Assembly: GCA_029433345.1 (NCBI GenBank)
Contig: JAQTHY010000001.1
Location: 124,001-188,000, forward strand
DNA length: 64,000 nucleotides
DNA from: Orbaceae bacterium ESL0727
GTDB lineage: Bacteria > Pseudomonadota > Gammaproteobacteria > Enterobacterales > Orbaceae
Reading direction: 5' to 3'
Shown here: positions 1-8,956 of the stretch, in pieces
Position numbering within the stretch: the stretch's first letter is position 1
How the letters are laid out: every line of letters starts with the position of its first letter
Made by a program: the position numbers and the translations under genes
Notes under the pieces: generated by a model
What the model saw: only the letters and a program-made list of their open reading frames with translations
What the model was told of the DNA's origin: nothing
The model's database searches: none

Positions 1-86
1 AAGAATCTAGTTATATTTTTAATAAAAATGTATTAATATAAGGCTTATTTTGTATTAGTGATTTTTTTTTATTTGGATAACTGGAT

Positions 87-1517
87 ATGGATTTTTTTAA
101 AAATTATTTGATAGAACGTACTAATTTTTATGTAGAGGGTAGTGATAAAAAAGTACCTTTATTAAAGTGTTTAGGTATTGTTATTCGTCTGTGTATAATC
201 CCTATGTTGTTATCATTTAGCTTGCCATTTTCTGCGCAAGCGCTATTAGCCATGACAACGGGAACCATTCAGGGTAGCGCACCTTATTTTACCTTTGACG
301 GTGGCGTCACTAAAGTGACCAATGCAGATGGATTATTGTGGATTAAATTATCTAATGGCAAGCTTTATAATAAAGCAAATAACGTTTCGTCATCGAACAA
401 TCCTATTACTCTTCCTGTCGTCGGGCAATCGATGGCTGATGTGAAGATGTTGATTCCGACAACGACTGATAATCTTGATATAAATACTTTAGTAGGTACA
501 GGTTATGATTATTGGCGAGATGATAATGGTGATGGTCAAGGAGCCGATGGTATAACTGCGACGGGAACATTAACCATAAGAATTTATAATGTGGATAATG
601 TACTTGTTAATCGCAGTGATAAGTTAGAACCCTGCGGAGCGCCTTATCGTGTCGTATTAAGTAGCACATCGGGTTCATTAAAAACGCAATATGGTAATCC
701 GAATGCGACCAATTTTTCTGCAGCAACAGTCACCTATTATATAAAACCGATAATAGAAAAACCGCAGGTTTGTTTTGCACAACCTAATTTAGAGTACACT
801 AAATATAATGGAGTTAGTTTGAATGGTCCTGCTTCACAATGGAATGAGAAAAAAGGCTTCATTTTGCAAGATATTAATAATCCGTCCATCAATTTCCCAA
901 CAATGGGGGCAAAGAATTTTTATTTTAACTTAAGTTTAGCAGGTGTTTCGGCTAAAAATATAAGTTATGAATCTACACCAACCACATCAGGGTTAACACT
1001 TTCTATCACAGGTAGTGACAATGTGGCAAAAGTGCAGTTAAAAGGCCCCGGCGTCGCGGCTACTGTAGCTGAAGCTAGCACTGTAGTGCCGACTACTTTT
1101 ACTTTATATGCGGATAAGAATAAACAGAATAAACTCTATAGTTTTACCTTAAAAAATTGGTTAATTGCTAATCCTAATGATGGGGGAGGATTTAAGGCAG
1201 ATTATTGTAGTAAGTATGGCTCTAGTTATCGAATTCCTTCTATTAACGATTTGACTAATAGCCGTGATCGTCCAGGAAATGGCCGTTTACCAAGTTATGA
1301 AAGGCATATTGGCGGCGGATTTATTGCAGAATGGGGAAATATAGTCAGTAATTATTACCAAAATACTGATTTTACAAAAATTTTAGACAGCTCGGCTTTA
1401 TGGACAAGCGAGATAGCAGACAATAATGAATATTATATTGTCACCCCTGACCTAGGTCGAGTTGCTTCAAATAATACAAATATGACTGGGTTTAAATATG
1501 CTTGTATTACCCCTTAA
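87..1517 (+). CDS. Secreted invasin-type adhesion-domain protein
   Basis: This 476-residue protein is probably exported and surface-acting. The N-terminus is long, with a polar stretch of about 28 residues before a hydrophobic core at roughly 29-50 ending in SAQA, which looks like an extended signal peptide. From about residue 225 the sequence matches the adhesion domain found at the C-terminus of Salmonella/E. coli invasin-like proteins (InvasinE/DUF823 type): a GP-x-S-x-W...GF motif, NFPTMGAKNFYF, a Leu/Trp linker, then a C-type-lectin-like end with paired cysteines, RIPSINDLT, RHIGGGFIAEWG and ALWTSE. No intimin beta-barrel, LysM or stacked Ig repeats precede it, so how it is held at the surface is unknown. 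The family call rests on remembered motif patterns; binding to a host or cell surface is inference. Confidence 0.7.
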   Translation: MDFFKNYLIERTNFYVEGSDKKVPLLKCLGIVIRLCIIPMLLSFSLPFSAQALLAMTTGTIQGSAPYFTFDGGVTKVTNADGLLWIKLSNGKLYNKANNVSSSNNPITLPVVGQSMADVKMLIPTTTDNLDINTLVGTGYDYWRDDNGDGQGADGITATGTLTIRIYNVDNVLVNRSDKLEPCGAPYRVVLSSTSGSLKTQYGNPNATNFSAATVTYYIKPIIEKPQVCFAQPNLEYTKYNGVSLNGPASQWNEKKGFILQDINNPSINFPTMGAKNFYFNLSLAGVSAKNISYESTPTTSGLTLSITGSDNVAKVQLKGPGVAATVAEASTVVPTTFTLYADKNKQNKLYSFTLKNWLIANPNDGGGFKADYCSKYGSSYRIPSINDLTNSRDRPGNGRLPSYERHIGGGFIAEWGNIVSNYYQNTDFTKILDSSALWTSEIADNNEYYIVTPDLGRVASNNTNMTGFKYACITP

Positions 1518-1708
1518 ATTCTGTGGAATGCACCGCTATTTTTATGGTGATTACGTGCTATTGTTTGTTGATTACTTTCCCGATTTAATCCGTTTTTTGC
1601 AGATAAAAATCATTAGATAATCCAATAAAAAATGCGTATTATGAAGCTGAGCAAATGGTTAATTGCGTGTGAATTAACTCAAGATCTGAAGTGAATAAGG
1701 GGATAACG

Positions 1709-2137
1709 ATGTATAAAAAAATTCTTGTGCCTGTTGATATTTTAGAAGCAGAACTGACTAAAAAAGTGATACCTGATTTGACCTATTTGGCTAAATTATC
1801 GAATGCAGATGTGATCTTTTTTCATGCATTACCTATTGCTTCAGCAATCGTTAATGCGTATTCATTTGGTTTTGAAGAATTCAAAGATAAAGCAACACTT
1901 CAAGCAGAAGAACAATTGCATACGTTGATGAATTCAATTGATTTACCGCGTGAAAAACTATCTTGCGCGATAGCATTTGGCAATCCACGTGATGAGATTT
2001 TAGCCTGTGCTGATGAAATTCATCCTGATTTGATCATTATAGGATCAAGACGCCCTAATATCACGACCCATGTATTAGGATCAAATGCCGCAGGTATTGT
2101 TCGTGGCGCAAAAACTTCGGTTCTTGTGGTTAGATAA
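1709..2137 (+). CDS. uspF: Universal stress protein UspF
   Basis: This is a single-domain universal stress protein of 142 residues with the Rossmann-like UspA fold. It matches E. coli UspF closely: the opening is YKKILVPVDI and the C-terminal nucleotide-binding stretch is IIIGSRRPNITTHVLGSNAA followed by VVR. A longer frame begins with GTG 18 bases upstream, but the ATG used here follows a GGGGA Shine-Dalgarno at proper spacing and starts exactly where UspF does. UspF proteins are linked to stress resistance and adhesion in enterobacteria, which is interesting beside the adhesin gene but does not prove a link. The gene stands alone and appears to end at a stem-loop shared with the converging dehydratase gene. 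Confidence 0.9.
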   Translation: MYKKILVPVDILEAELTKKVIPDLTYLAKLSNADVIFFHALPIASAIVNAYSFGFEEFKDKATLQAEEQLHTLMNSIDLPREKLSCAIAFGNPRDEILACADEIHPDLIIIGSRRPNITTHVLGSNAAGIVRGAKTSVLVVR

Positions 2138-2228
2138 CAGTTAGATAGTGTCAAGGTAATAACGAGATAATTGTTCAATAATGATTCAGTCATGACGTGA
2201 TCATTGTCTTACGTTGCTGCGAAAACTG

Positions 2229-2254
2229 TTTATGAACATTATTTATGAACATTA
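2229..2254. repeat. 13-bp tandem duplication after uspF
   Basis: The unit TTTATGAACATTA occurs twice in perfect head-to-tail copies between uspF and the converging dehydratase gene. It is one of several micro-tandem arrays in the intergenic spaces of this window. Confidence 0.85.
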
Positions 2255-2259
2255 CTATT

Positions 2260-2283
2260 ATGCCGCTATTTTATTAGCGGCAT
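2260..2283. terminator. Stem-loop between convergent uspF and dehydratase genes
   Basis: ATGCCGCTA and TAGCGGCAT form a perfect 9-bp stem around a 6-base loop. On the plus strand it is followed by a short T-rich stretch (TTATCATT), on the minus strand by a purine-rich one. It probably ends uspF and possibly the converging gene. Confidence 0.55.
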
Positions 2284-2312
2284 TTATCATTACCCATTTT
2301 ATCTGTTCATCT

Positions 2313-3560
2313 TTATGGACGTGCTGCAGTGCCATCCGGTAGACGAGCGTTTGTCCAGGAAGGTAAACCGCCTTCAACCGGGAATTGTTTAGCTTTTTCT
2401 TCGTCAATATCAATCCCTAATCCCGGTTTGTCATTAAGATAAGCATAACCTTGATCGATTTCAGGGCAGCCAAGGAATACTTCCCTTAATGCATCATTCA
2501 TTGGTGTATATTCTTGAATACCCAAGTTAGAAATACTCAAATCGATATGCATATTCGCAGCAACACCAACCGGGGAAATATCCCCCGGACCATGCCATGC
2601 AGTACGCACACCATGTAATTCGCACAACGTAGCCAGTTTTTTGGCCGGTGTGATACCACCAATCATACTGATATGACAACGGATAAAATCAATAAGATGA
2701 TGCGTAATTAACGATTTATATTCAGCAACATTCACAAATAATTCACCTATTGCAAGAGGTGTCGACGTCTGTTGACGCATAATAGTTAAGAAATCACTGT
2801 TTTCAGGCGCAACCGGATCTTCTAAATAAAATAGACGATAATCTTCTAAACTTTTTGCCATCTGTAAGGCAGCAATAGGCTGCACTCTTTCATGAACATC
2901 ATGAATAAATTCAATATCAAAACCCAATTTATTCCGCAAATGTTCAAAAAATTTAGGAATACTACGCGCATAAGCATCAGGATCGAAATAGATACCCGGC
3001 GTTTTTTGTCGTGGCGAACGTTTAGGGTGAATATTTTTAGCTTTGTCATACTGTGTATTGATGAGTTTAAGATCTTCGGTACCGGCGCCACCATACATAC
3101 CCATTTGGCAACGTACATATTGGTAACCTTCTGCTATCGCGGCACGAATGTTGTCTTCGGCAGCAATCGCATCACCACCATCACAGTGACGATATAAGGG
3201 GATACCATCACGGCATTTACCACCTAATAATTCATATACAGGCATATTGCCCATTTTCCCCTTAATATCCCAAAGTGCCATATCCATAGCCGAAATCGCA
3301 TTATTCATGACCGGACCATTACGCCAATACCCGCTCACGACTGCTGATTGCCACAGATCCTCAATTCGACGAGGATCTTTACCGATCAAAAACGGTTTAA
3401 TATAATCATTAACCGCGGCGGTTACGGCAAAAATTCGTTGCGTAAAGGTTGCACACCCTAGACCATATAGCCCATCTTGATTTGTTTCAACCTTAACCAC
3501 GACAAGATCAATACCACCTGGCGCTGTTAGAATTGTTTTGACATTGGTTATTTTTATCAT
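2313..3560 (-). CDS. rspA: Mannonate/gluconate dehydratase family protein (ManD/RspA)
   Basis: This enolase-superfamily enzyme of 415 residues belongs to the D-mannonate dehydratase (ManD/RspA) group. These enzymes dehydrate D-mannonate, sometimes D-gluconate, to 2-keto-3-deoxygluconate. The metal ligands fit the family: Asp221 in HDVHER, Glu247 in YLEDP and Glu273 in IGELF. His223, Arg150 and the WHGPGD segment are also in place. The frame extends 31 codons further upstream, but the chosen ATG has a GGAG site 8 bases before it and begins at the family's usual start. It lies near a GntR regulator gene and opposite an SDR and a sugar-acid carrier. RspA-type members range from efficient to almost inactive, so the true substrate is uncertain. 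Confidence 0.85.
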   Translation of the reverse strand: MIKITNVKTILTAPGGIDLVVVKVETNQDGLYGLGCATFTQRIFAVTAAVNDYIKPFLIGKDPRRIEDLWQSAVVSGYWRNGPVMNNAISAMDMALWDIKGKMGNMPVYELLGGKCRDGIPLYRHCDGGDAIAAEDNIRAAIAEGYQYVRCQMGMYGGAGTEDLKLINTQYDKAKNIHPKRSPRQKTPGIYFDPDAYARSIPKFFEHLRNKLGFDIEFIHDVHERVQPIAALQMAKSLEDYRLFYLEDPVAPENSDFLTIMRQQTSTPLAIGELFVNVAEYKSLITHHLIDFIRCHISMIGGITPAKKLATLCELHGVRTAWHGPGDISPVGVAANMHIDLSISNLGIQEYTPMNDALREVFLGCPEIDQGYAYLNDKPGLGIDIDEEKAKQFPVEGGLPSWTNARLPDGTAARP

Positions 3561-3594
3561 ATTAGATTCTCCAAAAGAATAAATCCAACTCAAG

Positions 3595-3605
3595 TTGTAT
3601 GACAT
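3595..3605. promoter_or_regulatory. FadR/GntR-type operator candidate upstream of rspA
   Basis: TTGTATGACAT fits the FadR-subfamily operator pattern TNGT-N3-ACNA except at its last base, and has GT-N3-AC at its core. It lies 35 bases upstream of the dehydratase start. The 12-mer TGTATGACATCA here recurs exactly upstream of the SDR gene. The neighbouring GntR/FadR-type regulator is the obvious candidate binder. Confidence 0.55.
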
Positions 3606-3820
3606 CATATATCTTTTGGAATAAAAATAACACCAAATAGGGATAGTCTGCAATCAATTTATTTAAATTTAGAAAAAATCTCACCGAGTTAACAAGACTT
3701 TTCCTGAGTGGATATTGATTAGATTAAGCGTGGCAAATAGCAGAGAAAAGGCGTTACAACTGTTTTATTTGCTAACTTATACCTAAAAATAAAGTAAAGA
3801 AATGGAGATCTATTTTTGGA

Positions 3821-3858
3821 AGTTTTAGAGTTTATATACGTTTATGTCAAATTTTTTA
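3821..3858 (+). repeat. Dispersed intergenic element, copy 1
   Basis: This copy has the core TACGTTTATGTC followed by an A/T-rich tail, and a degenerate left block (GTTTTAGAG where other copies have GTTTCAGAAC). The other copies are near 22.8, 44.8 and 61.7 kb. Confidence 0.65.
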
Positions 3859-4099
3859 GGATCTCTGTTATCTTTGATAGATGCAAATAGGATAACAATT
3901 TGCTTTTATAAAATTCTCTCATAAAATATTATCACAAAATGTGTTAATAAATTGTTCCAATGATGTTGCTGAAAAATAGACAAAAAGCAGGACGTTTAGC
4001 AAACTCCGCCCTACCGCTTATCTGTGATTTGCATGGCAAATAACTTGACGTTAGCTTTCAATAAATAATCACTAAGTCTTAAATATATATATCTATCAT

Positions 4100-4810
4100 T
4101 TAGTTAGATGATTCTTGTTCCAGTTTTTTGATGGCAACAATATTGTTTTTCATTGCCCCATTTAGATATAATTTTGCCGCCTCGACATCATGTGATTTTA
4201 TCGCCATAAAGACTTTAATATGCGCTTCGATACTTTCTAAGGTAATACCTAATACCCGATTTAATTCTTCAAGATAAAAATAATAAATATCCTTAATATT
4301 ATGAATTATATTAATAAATATTTTATTATGTGACGCTTTAGCAATGGCAATATGAAAATCTAGATCCGCTTGAGAATATTTTTTATATTCATTCTTATTC
4401 ACCAACATACGATTTAATGCATCCTCAATAATGGTGAGATCTTCATCAGTTGCTTTTTCTGCGGCCAATTCAATGCATTTAAATTCAACAGTTTGCCTAA
4501 AAATCATCATATCGTGAAACTCTTCTTGGCTAAGATGCATAATCGGTTTTTGTCGATTTACAATGTGATCCTTATCGAAATTGGCGGAAACAAACGAGCC
4601 TTTACCATGCTTTGTGGTAATGATACCTAAATCGCGCAATCGCTGCACCGCGCCACGAATACTGGTTCGACTCACGTTAAAAATATACGTCAACTCAAAT
4701 TCAGAAGGCAGTTTAGCATTTTGTTTCCATGTGCCATCGAGTATCTTGTTTAACATCTGATCATATACCACATTAACAACATTATTCTTGGGGATAGATT
4801 GCATATCCAT
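4100..4810 (-). CDS. GntR-family transcriptional regulator (FadR subfamily)
   Basis: This DNA-binding regulator of 236 residues has an N-terminal winged helix (VVYDQMLNKI, LPSEFELTYIFNVSRTSIRGAVQRLRDLG in outline, then KHGKGSFV) and a helical FCD ligand-binding domain from about residue 85. The start follows GGAG at good spacing; the longer frame upstream lacks support. FadR-subfamily regulators often sense sugar acids or acyl compounds and repress adjacent catabolic genes. Three GT-N3-AC sites flank this gene, one before the dehydratase and two before the SDR, so it probably controls both arms of the locus. The effector is unknown, but a hexonate or its keto-deoxy product is likely by context. 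Confidence 0.85.
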   Translation of the reverse strand: MDMQSIPKNNVVNVVYDQMLNKILDGTWKQNAKLPSEFELTYIFNVSRTSIRGAVQRLRDLGIITTKHGKGSFVSANFDKDHIVNRQKPIMHLSQEEFHDMMIFRQTVEFKCIELAAEKATDEDLTIIEDALNRMLVNKNEYKKYSQADLDFHIAIAKASHNKIFINIIHNIKDIYYFYLEELNRVLGITLESIEAHIKVFMAIKSHDVEAAKLYLNGAMKNNIVAIKKLEQESSN

Positions 4811-5122
4811 ACCGGTTCTCCAATACTCATATTTTTGTTGGATTATTTTAGTTAAGTTAATTATAGCCTTGTTACCGCTAAAGATGAAAGCAAAGAATAC
4901 CAATCTCAGTCTAACAAACATAAAGCTAACGCGTCGCTGCTAATAAAGATTTATTGCTTTAATGAATTTTATAACTTATTGAAAATACAATAAAAAATAA
5001 TTCATTATAACTTATAAAGCTGAATAACGGATGAGATAAAAATCTGTGATCAAGTTAACGTTATCTAGAAATTAGGGTTGATCTCTAGGGTGGAAAAGCG
5101 CATTTTACTTCTAAATTGTATG

Positions 5123-5133
5123 TTGTATTACGT
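5123..5133. promoter_or_regulatory. FadR-type operator candidate, distal SDR site
   Basis: TTGTATTACGT has the GT-N3-AC core. Its centre lies 15 bases from that of the neighbouring site, giving a tandem arrangement about 65 bases before the SDR start. Confidence 0.45.
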
Positions 5134-5137
5134 CTAA

Positions 5138-5148
5138 ATGTATGACAT
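5138..5148. promoter_or_regulatory. FadR-type operator candidate, proximal SDR site
   Basis: ATGTATGACAT is a perfect dyad (ATGT/ACAT) around a 3-base centre. With adjoining bases it shares the 12-mer TGTATGACATCA with the site upstream of the dehydratase gene. Confidence 0.6.
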
Positions 5149-5194
5149 CAACCATATATTGCAAAAATATGACTATGAATGGAGAAAACGTTAA

Positions 5195-5962
5195 ATGAAC
5201 AAATTATTTGATTTAACAGGTAAAACTGCATTGATTACAGGATCGTCTCGTGGACTTGGATTCTCTTATGCAGAAGGTCTTGCATCAGCAGGCGCAAATG
5301 TTGTTTTGAGCGCTGTTCATAAAAAAACATTAGATGCGGCAGTAACCAAATTAAAAAACCAAGGTTATCACGTGACCGGCTATGTGATGGATGTCTCTAA
5401 AGAAGAACAGATCATAGACACATTCAATCAACTCGATAAAGCCGGTATTCAAATTGACATTGTGATTAATAATGCCGGTATCCAGCATCGTCAACCTATG
5501 GTTGAGTTGGAATTAAAAGATTGGCAACGCGTGATGGATATTCATTTAACCGGTACCTTTTTGGTTTCTCGGGAAGCCGCAAAAAGAATGATTAAACGTC
5601 ATTCGAGTGGAAAATTTATTAATATCTGTTCATTAACAAGTGAACAGGCGCGCCCAACGGTCGCACCTTATACCGCGGCCAAAGGGGGAATCAAAATGTT
5701 AACCCGCTCAATGGCAGCTGAATGGGGACAATACAATATCCAAGCCAATGCCATTGGCCCTGGTTATATTCTGACCGATATGAATGAAGCTTTAGTGAAT
5801 GATAAAGCCTTTGATACTTGGGTGAAAAATAGTAATCCTGCCAAACGTTGGGGAAAACCTGAAGAGCTTATTGGTACGGCGATTTTCCTTTCATCTGCCG
5901 CATCTGACTATATTAATGGCCAAGTGATTTATGTGGATGGTGGTTGGTTAGCCGTTTTATAA
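5195..5962 (+). CDS. Short-chain dehydrogenase, gluconate 5-dehydrogenase-like
   Basis: This 255-residue classical SDR resembles E. coli IdnO (5-keto-D-gluconate reductase) along its length. It has a TGSSRGLG nucleotide-binding loop, NNAG, a catalytic Ser in ICSLTSE and YTAAKGG with the Tyr-Lys pair, and it closes with GQVIYVDGG. IdnO-type enzymes interconvert gluconate and 5-ketogluconate; relatives reduce other keto-sugar acids such as fructuronate. It is followed by a sugar-acid carrier gene 124 bases on, with which it probably forms an operon under the GntR regulator. Pairing with a mannonate-type dehydratase suggests it supplies that enzyme's substrate from an imported keto-acid. The exact substrate is not settled by sequence. 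Confidence 0.85.
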   Translation: MNKLFDLTGKTALITGSSRGLGFSYAEGLASAGANVVLSAVHKKTLDAAVTKLKNQGYHVTGYVMDVSKEEQIIDTFNQLDKAGIQIDIVINNAGIQHRQPMVELELKDWQRVMDIHLTGTFLVSREAAKRMIKRHSSGKFINICSLTSEQARPTVAPYTAAKGGIKMLTRSMAAEWGQYNIQANAIGPGYILTDMNEALVNDKAFDTWVKNSNPAKRWGKPEELIGTAIFLSSAASDYINGQVIYVDGGWLAVL

Positions 5963-6086
5963 CTCAATACATGGTTATATGGATACAGAGTACATAGTTA
6001 CATAGTAGAAAGTTATGTTGTGGTGAAGTTGATCTTAATTAAACGTCACTTTAAGTACATTAAAATGTTATTCCTATAGAGACAAT

Positions 6087-7349
6087 ATGATGAATACGAA
6101 AACACGATTAGCGATTCAACGCTGGTGGTACTTAATGCCAGTGATTTTTATTACATATAGTTTAGCTTATCTTGATCGCGCCAACTATGGTTTTGCAGCT
6201 GCGGCAGGAATAGAACACGATTTAGGTATCACCCAGAGTATGTCATCCTTAATTGGTGCCCTATTCTTTCTTGGTTATTTTTTCTTTCAAATTCCGGGAG
6301 CAATTTATGCCTCAAAACGCAGTGTCCGCAAATTAATCTTCTGGTGTTTAATTCTTTGGGGGATTTGCGCAGCCGCCACCGGTATGGTAAGTAATATTCC
6401 AACCTTGGTCGCACTGCGCTTCATTTTAGGTGTCGTTGAAGCCGCTGTTATGCCGGCCATGCTCATCTATATTAGTAATTGGTTTACCAAATCAGAACGT
6501 TCCAGAGCCAATACTTATCTTATTTTAGGCAATCCAGTTACTGTTCTTTGGATGTCAATTGCATCTGGTTATTTAATTGACGCTTATGGTTGGCGTAATA
6601 TGTTTATTATTGAAGGTTTGCCAGCTATTTTATGGGCTATTTTCTGGGTTATTGTGGTAAGAGATAAACCTTCTGATGTGAATTGGCTAAGTCGACAAGA
6701 AAAAGCCGAATTACAAGCAGAAATGATGCGAGAACAAGATACTATCGAACCGATTAAAAACTATAGCGCGGTAGCACGTTCACCCATTGTCATAAAATTA
6801 AGTTTAATCCATGGATTATGGAATATCGGCGTTTATGGTTTGATGATGTGGATGCCATCTATTATCAAATCAGCATCGAACTTCGATTTAGTGTCTACAG
6901 GTTGGTTAACTGCGGTACCTTATTTAGCGGCAATTGTTTTAATGGTCGTGATGTCATGGTTATCTGATAAATTGCAAAATCGAAAACTCTTTGTTTGGCC
7001 ATTGCATGCAATTGCAGCAGTTTCATTTATTACCTCTTATATATTAGGTGCGGATCATTTCTGGATGTCTTATCTATTATTGATTATTGCAGCGGCGTGT
7101 ATGTATGCACCTTATGGTCCATTTTTTGCTTACGTGCCAGAACTCATTCCAAAGAATGTGTTAGGAATCTCTATTGGGATAATTAACTGTTCTGGTGCAT
7201 TAGGCTCATTCTTAGGGGCATGGTTTGTTGGTTATCTCAATGGCTTAACCGGCACACCAAGCACATCTTATACCTTAATGGCGATCGCATTAATTGGTGC
7301 AGTATTATTAATGATTAGTGTTAAAGCAAAAAAGAGTACTAACAATTAA
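6087..7349 (+). CDS. MFS sugar-acid transporter (anion:cation symporter family)
   Basis: This 420-residue inner-membrane carrier has about 12 hydrophobic segments and typical ACS-family features: DRANYGFAAA after the first helix, RFILGVVEAAVMPAM, WFTKSERSRAN and GWRNMF. Relatives include hexuronate, glucarate and galactonate transporters (ExuT, GudP, LgoT types). It follows the SDR in the same direction and should import the sugar acid that the SDR and dehydratase process. Two adjacent ATG codons could both serve as start. The gene is followed by a long stem-loop shared with the converging catalase gene. Confidence 0.85.
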   Translation: MMNTKTRLAIQRWWYLMPVIFITYSLAYLDRANYGFAAAAGIEHDLGITQSMSSLIGALFFLGYFFFQIPGAIYASKRSVRKLIFWCLILWGICAAATGMVSNIPTLVALRFILGVVEAAVMPAMLIYISNWFTKSERSRANTYLILGNPVTVLWMSIASGYLIDAYGWRNMFIIEGLPAILWAIFWVIVVRDKPSDVNWLSRQEKAELQAEMMREQDTIEPIKNYSAVARSPIVIKLSLIHGLWNIGVYGLMMWMPSIIKSASNFDLVSTGWLTAVPYLAAIVLMVVMSWLSDKLQNRKLFVWPLHAIAAVSFITSYILGADHFWMSYLLLIIAAACMYAPYGPFFAYVPELIPKNVLGISIGIINCSGALGSFLGAWFVGYLNGLTGTPSTSYTLMAIALIGAVLLMISVKAKKSTNN

Positions 7350-7405
7350 TCGTTAGCCATCTATTATTTTACTCGGTTAAGGTACAGTCTTACAACAATA
7401 AACAA

Positions 7406-7435
7406 CTATTCCATCGATTATCATCGGTGGAATAG
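7406..7435. terminator. 13-bp stem-loop between MFS and katA
   Basis: CTATTCCATCGAT and ATCGGTGGAATAG pair over 13 positions (one G-T) around a 4-base loop. Neither side has a strong T tract; the minus side is moderately T-rich. It is placed to end both converging genes. Confidence 0.5.
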
Positions 7436-7461
7436 CGAATAGAAATTAATAATGTAAAGCA

Positions 7462-7485
7462 GATATTAGCCCGCAGGCTAATATC
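7462..7485. terminator. 10-bp stem-loop just after the katA stop
   Basis: GATATTAGCC and GGCTAATATC pair perfectly around CGCA, just downstream of the catalase stop. The following minus-strand sequence is only weakly T-rich, so intrinsic termination is uncertain. Confidence 0.5.
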
Positions 7486-7498
7486 AATGCAAGTTGGA

Positions 7499-8956
7499 TT
7501 ACTTAATTAATTGACTATCAATCCCTAAAATTTTGGCAATACCCTCACCATAATTCGCATGTACTTTATAGAACTGTTTTAGCTGTCTAATTTGTACATC
7601 GCGGGTAACTGTCTTCATGGATCCAGCGATATTATCAATCAGTAATTGCTGTTGTTCAGGACTCATCAATAAAAAGAGTGCACGCGGCTGTGAATAGTAA
7701 TCATCATCTAATCGGTGATCATAACGATCGATTGGCCCTTCCGCAACAGTCAACGGTGGCTCTGCATATTGAGGTTGCTGTTTAGATGCCGAATCAACAC
7801 TATTTGGGTCATAGTTAGGTACCGAATCGCTATAATGATAACGCATTGCACCATCACGTTGATAATTATGCACAGGACATTGCGGAGCATTGATCGGTAA
7901 TTGTTGATAATTGGTACCAATACGATAACGTTGCGCATCTGCATAGGCAAAAACACGCCCTTGTAGCATGCGATCTGGGGATAAGTTAACGCCCGGGACA
8001 ATATTACTTGGGGCAAATGCAGCTTGTTCGACTTCGGCGAAATAGTTTTCTGGATTACGATTAAGCTCCATTTCACCCACTTCGATCAATGGAAATTCTT
8101 TATGTGGCCACACTTTTGTCACATCAAACGGATTTTCATGATAATTCTTGGCCTGATCTTCGGTCATCACCTGCATATATAAGCGCCATTTAGGGAAATC
8201 ACCACGTTCAATCGCTTTAAAAAGATCTTCTTGTGATGAATCAGGATTACTCCCATCTAACATAGCCGCATCTTTAGGCAGAATATTTTTTATCCCTTGT
8301 TCTGTCTTAAAATGCCATTTTACCCAAACCCGAACACCATCTTTATTAATTAGGCTGTAAGTATGGCTACCAAAACCATGCATATGACGGAAACCAGCAG
8401 GAATACCTCTATCTGAAAAGAGAATGGTCACTTGATGCAGTGATTCCGGTGATAACGACCAGAAATCCCACATCATTTGCGGATCTTTTAGATTAGTTTT
8501 TGGATCTCTTTTCTGGGTATGAATAAAATCAGGAAATTTTAACGGATCGCGGATAAAAAAGACCGGAGTATTATTACCGACAATATCCCAATTGCCTTGT
8601 TCTGTATAGAATTTAACCGCAAATCCACGTGGATCACGAGCGGTATCAGACGAACCACGTTCACCGCCAACTGTCGAAAAACGGACAAAAACGGGCGTTT
8701 TTTTGCCGACTTGGGAAAATACATTGGCGTAAGAATAAGGTGTCATATCTTTAGTGACAGTAAATGTGCCATGCGCGCCTGAACCTTTAGCATGCACACG
8801 ACGTTCGGGTATATTTTCACGGTTAAAATGAGCCAGTTTTTCAACTAATTGATAATCATCAAGCAATACGGGGCCACGCGGTCCTGCTGTTCTTGAATTC
8901 TGGTCATCCGCGATGGGTGCGCCATTGGCGGTGGTAAGTGTTTTCTTTTCTGACAT
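7499..8956 (-). CDS. katA: Monofunctional heme catalase
   Basis: This small-subunit (clade 3) heme catalase of 485 residues decomposes hydrogen peroxide in the cytoplasm. Visible active-site features are the distal His55 in RVHAKGSG, Asn128 in [20 protein letters not shown], and the proximal heme ligand Tyr in [14 protein letters not shown] near residue 338. The second ATG is chosen because AAGGAG lies 7 bases before it and only one base before the first. The upstream region carries a dyad, ATGATA-N4-TATCAT, but no site I can assign confidently to OxyR or Fur. The gene stands alone between divergent or convergent units and looks intact. Confidence 0.95.
   Translation of the reverse strand: MSEKKTLTTANGAPIADDQNSRTAGPRGPVLLDDYQLVEKLAHFNRENIPERRVHAKGSGAHGTFTVTKDMTPYSYANVFSQVGKKTPVFVRFSTVGGERGSSDTARDPRGFAVKFYTEQGNWDIVGNNTPVFFIRDPLKFPDFIHTQKRDPKTNLKDPQMMWDFWSLSPESLHQVTILFSDRGIPAGFRHMHGFGSHTYSLINKDGVRVWVKWHFKTEQGIKNILPKDAAMLDGSNPDSSQEDLFKAIERGDFPKWRLYMQVMTEDQAKNYHENPFDVTKVWPHKEFPLIEVGEMELNRNPENYFAEVEQAAFAPSNIVPGVNLSPDRMLQGRVFAYADAQRYRIGTNYQQLPINAPQCPVHNYQRDGAMRYHYSDSVPNYDPNSVDSASKQQPQYAEPPLTVAEGPIDRYDHRLDDDYYSQPRALFLLMSPEQQQLLIDNIAGSMKTVTRDVQIRQLKQFYKVHANYGEGIAKILGIDSQLIK

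Larger units (their letters stand above)
3561..4099. other. Long spacer between gntR and rspA
   Basis: This 539-base stretch between two minus-strand genes holds no convincing reading frame. It carries the operator candidate near rspA, one copy of the dispersed 38-bp element and, overlapping that copy, a possible minus-strand promoter (TTGACA at 3845-3850 with a weak TAAAAC 17 bases on). The rest is AT-rich sequence in which I see nothing. Confidence 0.5.
4811..5194. promoter_or_regulatory. Divergent control region between gntR and the SDR operon
   Basis: This 384-base AT-rich region separates the divergent regulator and SDR genes and holds two operator-like dyads close to the SDR start. No other reading frame is convincing. 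A GGAGA ribosome binding site precedes the SDR start. Confidence 0.55.
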
